Assembly (NCBI RefSeq): GCF_900130045.1
Contig: NZ_FQXT01000004.1
Coordinates: 513,276-577,275 of the forward strand
Reading direction: 5' to 3'
Length of the DNA: 64,000 nt
Source of the DNA: Leeuwenhoekiella palythoae
GTDB taxonomy: Bacteria > Bacteroidota > Bacteroidia > Flavobacteriales > Flavobacteriaceae
A program made the position numbers and the translations under genes. A model generated the notes under the pieces. It saw nothing but the letters and a program-made list of their open reading frames with translations, was not told the DNA's origin and did not search any database. Positions 27,100 to 35,250 of this stretch are shown piece by piece; positions within the stretch are counted from its first letter, which is position 1, and every line of letters begins with the position of its first letter.

Positions 27100-27774
27100 T
27101 TACATTTGCTGGTTAGCAACAATTGTAAATTCTAACTCAATATCATCGTTGATGAATTTGTCACCTAAGTTATCAAAAACTGATTTAGAACCGTAGTTTA
27201 CATTCCAATCAGTACGATCAATGGTAAATGGCTCAGACTTCAACGTCATTGTATTTCCTGATACTTCGTAAGTTACAGGGAACTCAATGTTTTTCTTAGT
27301 TTCTTTAAGAGTTAAGTTTCCAGACATCATTTTCTTTCCGTCTTCACCTTCAGTTACACCGGTGATTTCAAAAGCAGCAGTAGGGAATTTCTGAACGTTA
27401 AAAAAGTCACCTTCTTTACCTTCAACGGTTCCTTTTAAGTGATCTTCAAGACTTGCTTTCTGGTCTCCTTCTAAATCCTGAACAGTGATAGAAGTCATAT
27501 CAATTAAAAAGCTTCCGCTGATTTGCTCGCCTTCAACACGAACTACACCAGATTCTAAGCCAACTACACCGTCGTGAGTTCCGGTAGGTTTTTCACCTAA
27601 CCATTTAATTTCTGAAGCTTCTTTGTCTACCATGTATTTGGTAGCCTCTGCAGTTGCTTCAACAGCAGCTTCTGCTTCTGCAGCTTCGGTTTCGTTTTTA
27701 TTTTCGTTCTTACAAGATACTACAGCTGTAAATAGCGCAGCCATAGCAAATAGCGATAAAAATTTGGTTTTCAT
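27100..27774 (-). CDS. YceI-family lipoprotein
   Basis: 224 residues from the start whose codon is at 27772-27774; the open frame runs further upstream (to 27915) but lacks a better start. It begins with a lipoprotein signal (MKTKFLSLFAMAALFTAVVS, then Cys), followed by an Ala/Glu-rich linker to about residue 45. The YceI lipid-binding beta-barrel follows: SEIKWLGEKPTGTHDG, GSFLIDMTSI, FPTAAFEITGV, GNLTLKETKKNIEFPV and C-terminal DDIELEFTIVA. YceI folds bind isoprenoid lipids such as quinones; the ligand here is unknown. Confidence 0.92.
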   Translation of the reverse strand: MKTKFLSLFAMAALFTAVVSCKNENKNETEAAEAEAAVEATAEATKYMVDKEASEIKWLGEKPTGTHDGVVGLESGVVRVEGEQISGSFLIDMTSITVQDLEGDQKASLEDHLKGTVEGKEGDFFNVQKFPTAAFEITGVTEGEDGKKMMSGNLTLKETKKNIEFPVTYEVSGNTMTLKSEPFTIDRTDWNVNYGSKSVFDNLGDKFINDDIELEFTIVANQQM

Positions 27775-27806
27775 TATAAATACTTTTTTAGTGTTAATTG
27801 AGAGGT

Positions 27807-27814
27807 CAAAAATA
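27807..27814 (-). promoter_or_regulatory. Candidate -7 box for the YceI gene (TATTTTTG on minus strand)
   Basis: The plus-strand sequence CAAAAATA reads TATTTTTG on the minus strand, about 30 bases before the YceI start codon. No clear -33 element is seen. It is divergent from the grpE promoter. Confidence 0.45.
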
Positions 27815-27867
27815 GCAGAAACATTGAAAATTGCTCTTAAATAAACTATAAAATATATCGGTGACAT

Positions 27868-27900
27868 TTTGACATTTTTATAGAATTGGCAGTACTTTTG
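27868..27900 (+). promoter_or_regulatory. grpE-dnaJ promoter, TTTG-N21-TACTTTTG
   Basis: TTTG at 27868-27871 and TACTTTTG at 27893-27900, separated by 21 bases, fit the Bacteroidota -33/-7 housekeeping promoter. The grpE ATG is at 27928. I see no CIRCE inverted repeat here, so HrcA control is not indicated. Confidence 0.7.
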
Positions 27901-27927
27901 CCTTTTGCAAAGCAAATTTGATATACC

Positions 27928-28503
27928 ATGAGTTCAGAAAATAAAGAAGAAATTCTTCACGAGAACGAAGAGAATAACGCACAGGATGTGCAAGATGCAA
28001 CGCAGGAAGCTCAAAATGAGCCTGCAGCTGCAGAAGATATAGCAACAGATGAGGACGAATTGGCAAAATATAAAGCCGATTTAGAAAAGGAAAAAGACAA
28101 GTTTTTACGTCTTTTTGCAGAATTTGAGAACTACAAACGTCGCACCAGTAAGGAGCGTGTTGAGCTTTTTAAAACTGCAGGTCAAGAAGTGATGCAGGCT
28201 ATGTTGCCGGTGCTTGATGATTTTGATCGCGCAATGGTGGAAATCGAAAAAGCTAAAGACAAAAACCTTCAGAAAGGAGTTGAGCTGATCAGCAATAAGC
28301 TGCGCGAAACGCTAAAGACAAAAGGTCTTAAGCAAATGGAGGTGCAAGCTGGTGATGCATTTGATGCAGATGTACACGAGGCGATCACTCAAATTCCTGC
28401 ACCGCAGGAAGATCTTAAAGGAAAGATCGTTGATGTGGTAGAGAAAGGCTACGAGCTTGGGGAGCGTATCATACGTTATCCTAAAGTGGTTGTAGGCCAG
28501 TAA
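27928..28503 (+). CDS. grpE: Nucleotide exchange factor GrpE
   Basis: Releases ADP from DnaK. 191 residues: an acidic, low-complexity N-terminus (1-45), then the long coiled coil with KFLRLFAEFENYKRRTSKER (about 65-84) and the beta-wing domain with MLPVLDDFDRAM, LKTKGLKQMEVQAGDAFD, DVHEAITQIP and C-terminal YELGERIIRYPKVVVG. It sits 37 bases before dnaJ. dnaK is not in the window. Confidence 0.97.
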   Translation: MSSENKEEILHENEENNAQDVQDATQEAQNEPAAAEDIATDEDELAKYKADLEKEKDKFLRLFAEFENYKRRTSKERVELFKTAGQEVMQAMLPVLDDFDRAMVEIEKAKDKNLQKGVELISNKLRETLKTKGLKQMEVQAGDAFDADVHEAITQIPAPQEDLKGKIVDVVEKGYELGERIIRYPKVVVGQ

Positions 28504-28540
28504 TTGTAGATGAATTTTAAAGATTGAAGAAGAGATAGGG

Positions 28541-29665
28541 ATGAAAGAAGATTATTACGACATACTAGGCATAAGCAAGAATGCGACTGCTGCAGAGATT
28601 AAAAAAGCGTATCGTAAGAAAGCGATCAAGTATCACCCAGATAAAAATCCGGGAGATTCTGAGGCTGAAGATATGTTTAAAAAAGCAGCAGAGGCCTACG
28701 AAGTCTTAGGAGATGAGAACAAGCGTGCGCGCTACGACCAGTATGGTCATCAAGCCTTTGAAGGCGGTGGCTTCGGCGGTGGCGGAGGTATGAATATGGA
28801 CGATATCTTCAGTCAGTTTGGTGATATTTTCGGAAGTGCTTTTGGCGGCGGGGGCGGCTTTGGTGGTTTTGGCGGTGGCTTTGGTGGTCAGCGTAGAACT
28901 AAGGGAAGCAACCTGCGCATTCGCGTAAAGCTAACGCTTGAGGAAATTGCCAACGGTGCCGAAAAGAAAATCAAAGTTAAGCGTAAAAAGCAAGCTAGCG
29001 GAACTACTTACAAAACCTGTTCTACGTGTAACGGAACCGGGCAGGTAACACGGGTTACCAATACGATTTTAGGTAGAATGCAAACCGCTTCGCCGTGTAC
29101 GGCCTGTGGTGGTAGCGGTCAGATGATAGATTCTAAACCAAGCGATGCGGATGCGCAAGGAATGAGGACCGAAGAAGAAACGGTTTCTATTAAAATTCCT
29201 GCCGGAGTAGTAGATGGGATGCAATTAAAAGTTACCGGAAAAGGTAATGAAGCTCCAGGAAACAACGGAATCGCGGGAGATCTTCTTGTGGTTATTGAAG
29301 AAGCAGAACACGAGACCTTGAGCCGTGAGGGTGATAACCTGCATTATGACTTGTACATCAGTATTCCAGAAGCTGTATTGGGAACAAGTAAAGAGATTGA
29401 TACCGTTACCGGAAAAGTGCGTATTAAGATCGAAGAAGGTGCGCAAAGCGGAAAAATATTACGCTTACGCGGAAAAGGTATTCCTTCAATAAACGGTTAT
29501 GGTAAAGGAGATTTACTGGTACACGTAAACGTGTGGACACCAAAAAACCTTAAGAAAGAACAACGTGAATTTTTTGAAAATATGCTAGACGATGAGCACT
29601 TCTCACCGCAGCCACAACAGGAGGACAAATCCTTCTTTGAAAAGGTAAAAGACATGTTTTCTTAA
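28541..29665 (+). CDS. dnaJ: Chaperone DnaJ with a reduced zinc finger
   Basis: 374 residues. The J-domain (1-70) has HPD at 32-34. A Gly/Phe-rich linker covers about 74-117. The zinc-finger region contains only two CxxCxGxG motifs, CSTCNGTG at 160-167 and CTACGGSG at 186-193, where E. coli DnaJ has four. The C-terminal substrate-binding domains and dimerisation region are intact ([20 protein letters not shown]). The flanking sequence reads smoothly, so this is a true lineage variant rather than a frameshift. I recall similar DnaJ in other flavobacteria. It should still stimulate DnaK. Confidence 0.96.
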   Translation: MKEDYYDILGISKNATAAEIKKAYRKKAIKYHPDKNPGDSEAEDMFKKAAEAYEVLGDENKRARYDQYGHQAFEGGGFGGGGGMNMDDIFSQFGDIFGSAFGGGGGFGGFGGGFGGQRRTKGSNLRIRVKLTLEEIANGAEKKIKVKRKKQASGTTYKTCSTCNGTGQVTRVTNTILGRMQTASPCTACGGSGQMIDSKPSDADAQGMRTEEETVSIKIPAGVVDGMQLKVTGKGNEAPGNNGIAGDLLVVIEEAEHETLSREGDNLHYDLYISIPEAVLGTSKEIDTVTGKVRIKIEEGAQSGKILRLRGKGIPSINGYGKGDLLVHVNVWTPKNLKKEQREFFENMLDDEHFSPQPQQEDKSFFEKVKDMFS

Positions 29666-29701
29666 ATTTTAAGATGTTATTAAGAAAAAAGTGTATATTT
29701 G

Positions 29702-29730
29702 AATATCACTAATCACTAGTTAGTGATATT
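29702..29730 (+). terminator. Hairpin after dnaJ
   Basis: AATATCACTAA (29702-29712), seven-base loop, TTAGTGATATT (29720-29730): a perfect 11-base stem followed by a T-rich run. It is AT-rich, so weaker than the next one. Confidence 0.65.
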
Positions 29731-29754
29731 TTTCTTTTTCATAGCAATTTTTTT

Positions 29755-29787
29755 CCCATCCTTGATTCACATTAAGGGTGGGTTTTT
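29755..29787 (+). terminator. Second terminator after dnaJ
   Basis: CCCATCCTT (29755-29763) pairs with AAGGGTGGG (29774-29782), with one G-T pair, then TTTTT. Two terminators in a row isolate grpE-dnaJ from the ABC operon. Confidence 0.75.
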
Positions 29788-29895
29788 GTTTTAGGGCCTT
29801 GGTATACCGGTTTTTGATACTAAAAAATTCTTAACTGACCTTTGAGGTCTATGGTTTTCAATATCTTTAGCCTTTATTGGCACAGCCAAAGGGTG

Positions 29896-29996
29896 TAATG
29901 CCCCATCCCGATAGTTATCAGGATGATACGAAATTAAAATTTGTTCGCAACGAATGCCTTATGGGCTTGCCCCGAGGTAGTTTACTACAAACTTCT
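29896..29996 (+). repeat. Palindrome-containing leader before the ABC gene
   Basis: ATCCCGATA (29905-29913) faces TATCAGGAT (29916-29924), one mismatch. Further on, GGGCTTGCCC and GTAGTTTACTAC form short hairpins. The text resembles intergenic repeats common in Flavobacteriaceae, as far as I recall. The 331 bases from 29666 to 29996 hold the two terminators above, a weak TATCTTTA box near 29872 and this leader, with no separate gene. Confidence 0.5.
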
Positions 29997-30953
29997 ATGA
30001 CAGACCTTTTAGTCGCTGACCATATTCATAAAAAATACGGGAAATATACCGCTCTGAACGATCTTTCTATCCAAGTTCCAAAAGGAAGTGTTTTTGGTCT
30101 TTTAGGGCCTAATGGAGCCGGTAAGACGACACTTATACGCATCATTAATCAAATCACCATGCCAGATACCGGTAAAGTATATCTGGATGGGGAAGCCCTT
30201 GATCAAAAGCATATTATCAATATTGGGTATATGCCAGAAGAGCGTGGGTTATATAAATCGATGAAGGTTGGGGAGCAGGTAATTTACTTGGCGCGACTTA
30301 AAGGGCTAACTAAAGCCGAAGCTAAAGAGCGCAGTAAATATTGGTTTGAGCGCTTGGGAATGACGGACTGGTGGAATAAAAAAATCCAGGAGCTTTCTAA
30401 AGGGCAGGCGCAAAAGGTTCAGTTTATTGTTACGGTATTGCACCAACCTAAACTGCTCATTTTTGATGAACCTTTTAGTGGTTTTGATCCTATCAACGCG
30501 ACTTTGATCAAAGACGAAATTCTAAAATTACGCGACGACGGGGCAACGATTTTATTTTCTACCCACCGTATGGAATCTGTTGAGCAAATGTGTGATCATA
30601 TCGCATTGATGCACAAAAGTAATAAAGTGCTAGATGGGCGTCTTTCTGATATAAAAAGAGCGTATCGCACCAATACGTTTGAGGTGGGAATTCAGACCGC
30701 AGATGACAGTGTTCAAAGTCTTGAAGTGCTCAAAAAAAATGTGCTTGAAAGTGCGCACGACGATTGGCAACTGCAACCCGCAAGTTTTAAAACCATCAAC
30801 GAACACGACTTAAAACTTCAGGTTAAAATTCCGGAAGGCTTAAGTCCGAATGATCTTTTAGGTTTTCTGGCCAATAAAGGGACGATCAACCATTTTGTTG
30901 AGGTGGTTCCGACAGCAAATGATATTTTCATCCAAACGATAAATGCAAATTAA
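29997..30953 (+). CDS. ABC transporter ATP-binding protein (ABC-2 exporter)
   Basis: 318 residues from ATG 29997 (MTDLLVADHIHKKYGKYTAL). The frame stays open 40 codons upstream, but that part reads through palindromic leader DNA and matches no domain. Walker A GPNGAGKTT near 42-50, Q-loop, signature LSKGQAQKVQ, Walker B LLIFDEPFSGFDP and switch His (STHR) are all present, so it should be an active ATPase. A C-terminal ~80-residue domain is typical of NatA-like exporters. Stop and next start share one base (TAATG). Confidence 0.93.
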   Translation: MTDLLVADHIHKKYGKYTALNDLSIQVPKGSVFGLLGPNGAGKTTLIRIINQITMPDTGKVYLDGEALDQKHIINIGYMPEERGLYKSMKVGEQVIYLARLKGLTKAEAKERSKYWFERLGMTDWWNKKIQELSKGQAQKVQFIVTVLHQPKLLIFDEPFSGFDPINATLIKDEILKLRDDGATILFSTHRMESVEQMCDHIALMHKSNKVLDGRLSDIKRAYRTNTFEVGIQTADDSVQSLEVLKKNVLESAHDDWQLQPASFKTINEHDLKLQVKIPEGLSPNDLLGFLANKGTINHFVEVVPTANDIFIQTINAN

Positions 30954-32242
30954 TGGGTTCTTTAGCATTAATAATCAAGAGAGAATATAAAGCCCGCGTA
31001 AGCAATCGCTCGTTCATTATCATGACTTTTTTGAGTCCGTTGATTGTCGTTGGGATGATTATGTTGATCACGTATCTAACGCAACTCAATCAGGCAGGAA
31101 AACAAACCATTGTGGTTGTAGATGAAAGCGGACTTTTCTATAAAGATTTTGAGAGCACTGCAGAAATTGATTATCTCGATCTGTCGCCGCAAGGTCTGGA
31201 TACCGCTAAAGACCTGGTGGAAGAACAAAATTATTTCGGGCTTTTATACATTCCTGAAAATGTAAAAAAGAATACTTCTGGCGTACGTTTTTATGGTAAT
31301 GAAGCACCGGGAATTTCAACAATTGAAAGTATTGAAGAGCAAATTGAAACCAAACTCACTAACGAAAAACTTTTAGATCGTGGCGTAGATCTTGACTTGA
31401 TCGACGCCTCAGAAACCTTAGTGTCTATTACTATTGAAGATTTTTCAGGCGAGCGCACTTCAAAAATATCAAATTGGATTAAAGCCGGTTTTGGTGGTGG
31501 CGCAGGATATTTGCTTATGATGTTTATCATCATTTATGGCAATATGGTGATGCGCTCGGTAATTGAAGAAAAAACAAACAGGATCATTGAAGTGATCATT
31601 TCTTCGGTAAAACCTTTCAAACTGATGATGGGTAAAATAATGGGTACTACGCTGGCAGGGATTACGCAGTTTATGATCTGGTTGCTTATAGGTGGCGGAT
31701 TGCTCACCTTTTTAACGCTTTTCTTAGGCTTAGATGCCAATACTCCTAATGCAGCGATGGGCGGGATGGCCACAACAGATCTAGATAAAATTGAATTGAT
31801 TTTGCTAGATGTGCTCAATCTGCCGTTATTGAAACTTGCGTGTTTTTTCCTTATTTATTTTATAGGAGGTTACTTTTTATATAGTTCTATTTACGCGGCA
31901 ATTGGGGCAGCTGTTGATAGTGAGACCGATACCCAGCAGTTTATGTTGCCTATTATTATGCCGCTGATGCTGGCGATTTACGTAGGCTTTTTTGCTGTGA
32001 TCGAAAATCCTGACGGTTCTATAGCAACAATTTTCTCGATGATTCCGTTGACGTCGCCAATTGTGATGTTAATGCGTATTCCATTTGGAGTGCCGTGGTG
32101 GCAGCTGGCACTTTCCGTAGGGATTCTCATCGCGACATTTATTTTTACCGTATGGTTTGGTTCAAAAATATACCGTGTAGGTATTCTTATGTATGGTAAG
32201 AAACCCACTTATAAAGAAATTTTAAAGTGGATTAAGTACTAA
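30953..32242 (+). CDS. ABC-2 type permease (NatB-like)
   Basis: 429 residues. One membrane helix at about 20-42 precedes a large extracytoplasmic domain (about 45-175). Five more helices follow from about 180 onwards, with VMRSVIEEKTNRIIEVIISS, the conserved amphipathic segment of ABC-2 permeases. It pairs with the ATPase just upstream. NatAB-type exporters have been linked to sodium or toxic-compound export; the substrate here is unknown. The next gene starts one base after its stop. Confidence 0.9.
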   Translation: MGSLALIIKREYKARVSNRSFIIMTFLSPLIVVGMIMLITYLTQLNQAGKQTIVVVDESGLFYKDFESTAEIDYLDLSPQGLDTAKDLVEEQNYFGLLYIPENVKKNTSGVRFYGNEAPGISTIESIEEQIETKLTNEKLLDRGVDLDLIDASETLVSITIEDFSGERTSKISNWIKAGFGGGAGYLLMMFIIIYGNMVMRSVIEEKTNRIIEVIISSVKPFKLMMGKIMGTTLAGITQFMIWLLIGGGLLTFLTLFLGLDANTPNAAMGGMATTDLDKIELILLDVLNLPLLKLACFFLIYFIGGYFLYSSIYAAIGAAVDSETDTQQFMLPIIMPLMLAIYVGFFAVIENPDGSIATIFSMIPLTSPIVMLMRIPFGVPWWQLALSVGILIATFIFTVWFGSKIYRVGILMYGKKPTYKEILKWIKY

Positions 32243-32243
32243 A

Positions 32244-33161
32244 ATGATTCAGGAAGAGGTAAAAGAAACCGTAAAGGAAGGCGCTGAAAAAGTAAAGGAC
32301 GTCATTGAAGAAAATGTGTGGGGAACCATACAAGATTTTCTCAACTTGGGTATCCATTTTAAGACAGGAAACACGCCCATAGATTTTACAGTTGGTCATT
32401 TGCTGCTGGTAATTCTTGCATTTATTGTGGCCACCGCCGCTTTGCGCTTGATACGTAGTTTTATCACGCGGAATATGGACCTGGAGAATGAGCTTAAGTT
32501 TAAAAGCATTTTTAAGTTCATCAGGTATATTGTGTATGTAATTGTCGTGGTGATCACCTTAAGCGCTTCGGGAATTGACGTTACGGTATTGCTTACAGCT
32601 TCCGCAGCTTTATTTGTAGGTTTAGGTCTTGCCTTACAGGATTTATTTACAGACATCATTGGGGGTATTTTTATAATGGTCGATAAGTCGCTCTCGGTAG
32701 GAGATGTGATCGAGATCGACGGAAAAGTAGGCCGTGTTTTTGAAATTAAGCTGCGTACCACCCGAGCTTTAACCCGAGATGATAAAGTGATCATTATACC
32801 TAATCATCACTTTATTAATGAGATCGTATTCAATTATACCCAAAACCATAAAACCACTAGAGAAACAGTTAAAGTAGGAGTCGCCTATGGAAGCGATACC
32901 CAGCTTGTGCGTAAAATATTATTAGACTGTGCCGGCAAACAGAACGGGGTGCTTAAAAACCCAAAACCAACTGTGCTTTTTGAAGAGTTTGGTGATTCTT
33001 CGTTGAATTTTGGAGTATTCTTTTTTATCAATGACAGTTTTTCAGACCCGCGGATCAAGAGTGAAATCCGTTTTAGGATTGATGAGGAATTCAGAAAGAA
33101 CAACATTACGATTCCGTTTCCGCAGCGCGATGTTCATTTTTACCCAACCGAAAACCAATAA
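32244..33161 (+). CDS. MscS-family small mechanosensitive channel
   Basis: 305 residues. An amphipathic, charged N-terminus (1-45) precedes three membrane helices (about 48-70, 88-108, 115-145). The pore helix TM3 contains LLTASAALFVGLGLALQDLF, the Gly/Ala-rich packing region of MscS, then DIIGGIFIMVDKSLSVGDVI. The beta domain and alpha/beta cage follow up to the end. It opens under membrane tension to release solutes. It is clustered with an exporter, an outer-membrane protein and a regulator, suggesting a role in envelope or osmotic stress. Confidence 0.93.
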   Translation: MIQEEVKETVKEGAEKVKDVIEENVWGTIQDFLNLGIHFKTGNTPIDFTVGHLLLVILAFIVATAALRLIRSFITRNMDLENELKFKSIFKFIRYIVYVIVVVITLSASGIDVTVLLTASAALFVGLGLALQDLFTDIIGGIFIMVDKSLSVGDVIEIDGKVGRVFEIKLRTTRALTRDDKVIIIPNHHFINEIVFNYTQNHKTTRETVKVGVAYGSDTQLVRKILLDCAGKQNGVLKNPKPTVLFEEFGDSSLNFGVFFFINDSFSDPRIKSEIRFRIDEEFRKNNITIPFPQRDVHFYPTENQ

Positions 33162-33172
33162 GAACCCTTTTT

Positions 33173-34060
33173 ATGACGAAATATATTCTAGTACCTGTAA
33201 TGCTTGTTGCGATGTTTACGATGCGATCGCAAACCACAGATATTGCCAGGGTAGAATATATGCATATTCCGTTTAGTAATTCGAACAATTCGGTTGGTCG
33301 GTTTAGGGCTTTGTTGCAAGTACCGATTCCGTTAGATAAAGAGCTTAATAACATTCTGGTAGCCGGTTTTGAATATCGAAACACCCATATTGATATTAAA
33401 GATGCGGTTCCTGATGGTTTCAATGTGCAAGATGTGAGCACACTGCACCGTATTTCGGCGTATGCAGGTTATGTATGGCGGTTTAAAGAGCATTGGGTAT
33501 TCGGCGTAAAAGCCGGTGCACGTATTAACTCTAATATCGCCGGGACTTTAGTGCCTGATGATTGGATCTATACAGCTTCAATTTATGCGATTAACGATAT
33601 GAAGAAAAATTCACCCACAAAACCCTACCGCTGGATTTTTGGATTGGACTATTCTTCAACGCCGGGGCGTAATTTTCCGCTTCCGCTAGTCAATTATTAC
33701 AGAGAATTTCATCCTAACTGGACGTACACTTTGGGTGTGCCTAAGACTAATGTGCGGCATTATTTAAATGACTCGCATAAAGATGCATTGCAAGCTTTTG
33801 TGTCCCTAGATAACTTTTTTGCTAATATTCAGAACAATATGATCATTGATGGTCGTACCGCCGAAAACATTTCAATGACTATCATTATGGGCGGGTTAGG
33901 CTACGAGCATTATTTTACAGAGCATTTGCTATATTACGCTTACGCCACGCACTCGATTAGCAATGATTTTAGGTTGCGCAATAATGACCGGGACGATATT
34001 TACACGATTAATAGTGACAATACGTTTTATTTTAGAACCGGTGTGAAATTTAAATTTTAA
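33173..34060 (+). CDS. Outer-membrane beta-barrel protein, DUF6268-like
   Basis: 295 residues. The N-terminal signal MTKYILVPVMLVAMFTMRSQ is probably cut after the Gln. The rest alternates hydrophobic and polar residues in strand-sized blocks (ISAYAGYVWRFKEHWVFGVK, YRWIFGLDYS, LGYEHYFTEHLLYYAYATHS) and ends in Phe (FYFRTGVKFKF), the usual outer-membrane insertion signal. The match to DUF6268 is from memory of family style. Function unknown. It lies 11 bases after the MscS gene and two bases before the response regulator. Confidence 0.72.
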   Translation: MTKYILVPVMLVAMFTMRSQTTDIARVEYMHIPFSNSNNSVGRFRALLQVPIPLDKELNNILVAGFEYRNTHIDIKDAVPDGFNVQDVSTLHRISAYAGYVWRFKEHWVFGVKAGARINSNIAGTLVPDDWIYTASIYAINDMKKNSPTKPYRWIFGLDYSSTPGRNFPLPLVNYYREFHPNWTYTLGVPKTNVRHYLNDSHKDALQAFVSLDNFFANIQNNMIIDGRTAENISMTIIMGGLGYEHYFTEHLLYYAYATHSISNDFRLRNNDRDDIYTINSDNTFYFRTGVKFKF

Positions 34061-34062
34061 GC

Positions 34063-35226
34063 ATGTCAAAAATTTTAATCATAGAAGATGAAGCCGCAAT
34101 ACGCCGCGTGCTTACCAAAATCTTAACCGAAGAAAATAAAGCCTATCAGGTTGAAGAGGCCGAAGACGGTCTCGCCGGAATGGAAAAGATCAAAGATCAG
34201 GATTATGATCTGGTGCTTTGCGATATCAAAATGCCTAAAATGGATGGTGTTGAGGTGCTTGAAGCCACAAAAAAAATAAAGCCCGAAATCCCAATGGTGA
34301 TGATTTCCGGGCACGGTGATCTGGATACTGCGGTGAATACGATGCGTTTGGGAGCCTTTGATTACATCTCAAAACCACCGGATTTAAATAGGTTACTAAA
34401 TACTGTGCGCAATGCTTTAGATCGAAAAAATCTTGTTGTTGAAAATACACGTCTAAAGAAAAAAGTAAGCAAGCAGTACGAGATGATCGGTGAGAGTGAA
34501 CCTATTGCCAAGATCAAAGATATAATTGAAAAAGTAGCGCCTACCGAAGCACGCGTCTTGATCACCGGCCCTAACGGTACCGGGAAAGAACTCGTTGCAC
34601 ACTGGCTGCACGAAAAAAGTGACCGCGCAAAGGGACCAATGGTTGAGGTCAACTGTGCGGCGATTCCGTCTGAGTTGATCGAGAGCGAACTTTTTGGTCA
34701 CGTTAAGGGTGCGTTTACTTCAGCAAATAAAGATCGTGCCGGAAAGTTTGAAGCCGCAAACGGCGGAACCATCTTCCTTGACGAAATTGGAGATATGAGT
34801 CTTTCGGCGCAGGCTAAGGTGCTGCGCGCTTTACAAGAAAGCAGGGTGTCTCGCGTAGGTAGCGATAAAGATATTAAAGTGGATGTGCGGGTACTCGCAG
34901 CGACCAATAAAGACCTAAAGAAGGAGATCGCAGACGGAAAATTTAGAGAAGACCTCTATCACCGTCTGGCAGTGATTTTAATTCCGGTACCACCGCTTAA
35001 TGATCGAAGAGATGATATACCGCTTTTGGTAAATCATTTTGCAAATAAAGTAGCCGGCGAGCAAGGCACCGCAGTTAAGAATTTTACAGGTAAGGCGGTA
35101 GAAAAACTACAGGAATACGATTGGACGGGTAACATACGCGAACTGCGTAATGTAGTAGAGCGCCTAATAATATTAGGAGGCAGCGAAGTCTCTGAAGAAG
35201 ATGTACAACTCTTTGCCAGCAAATAA
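34063..35226 (+). CDS. NtrC-like sigma-54 response regulator without DNA-binding domain
   Basis: 387 residues. The receiver domain (1-120) has the phospho-acceptor Asp54 in VLCDIKMPKMDG and Lys104 in YISKP. The AAA+ domain has Walker A GPNGTGKE at 169-176, the sigma-54 contact loop as GAFTSA at 216-221 instead of GAFTGA, Walker B IFLDEIGD at 237-244 and an arginine finger region FREDLYHRL. The chain ends at WTGNIRELRNVVERLIILGG plus 14 residues, with no Fis-type helix-turn-helix. It may act from solution or through a partner. No sensor kinase gene is next to it. Confidence 0.92.
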   Translation: MSKILIIEDEAAIRRVLTKILTEENKAYQVEEAEDGLAGMEKIKDQDYDLVLCDIKMPKMDGVEVLEATKKIKPEIPMVMISGHGDLDTAVNTMRLGAFDYISKPPDLNRLLNTVRNALDRKNLVVENTRLKKKVSKQYEMIGESEPIAKIKDIIEKVAPTEARVLITGPNGTGKELVAHWLHEKSDRAKGPMVEVNCAAIPSELIESELFGHVKGAFTSANKDRAGKFEAANGGTIFLDEIGDMSLSAQAKVLRALQESRVSRVGSDKDIKVDVRVLAATNKDLKKEIADGKFREDLYHRLAVILIPVPPLNDRRDDIPLLVNHFANKVAGEQGTAVKNFTGKAVEKLQEYDWTGNIRELRNVVERLIILGGSEVSEEDVQLFASK

Positions 35227-35250
35227 AAAGTAATACCAATACCATCGTTT

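Noticed and set aside
27775-27915. Upstream extension of the YceI lipoprotein
   Set aside because: It would destroy the lipoprotein signal at MKTKFLSLF and covers the divergent promoter region.
28760-28890. Glycine-codon repeats in dnaJ as a tandem DNA repeat
   Set aside because: They encode the usual G/F-rich linker of DnaJ and are explained by the protein.
32396-32794. Open frame of 132 codons on the minus strand inside the MscS gene
   Set aside because: It is antisense to a well conserved channel core and is rich in Lys/Ser/Thr/Ile with no recognisable fold.
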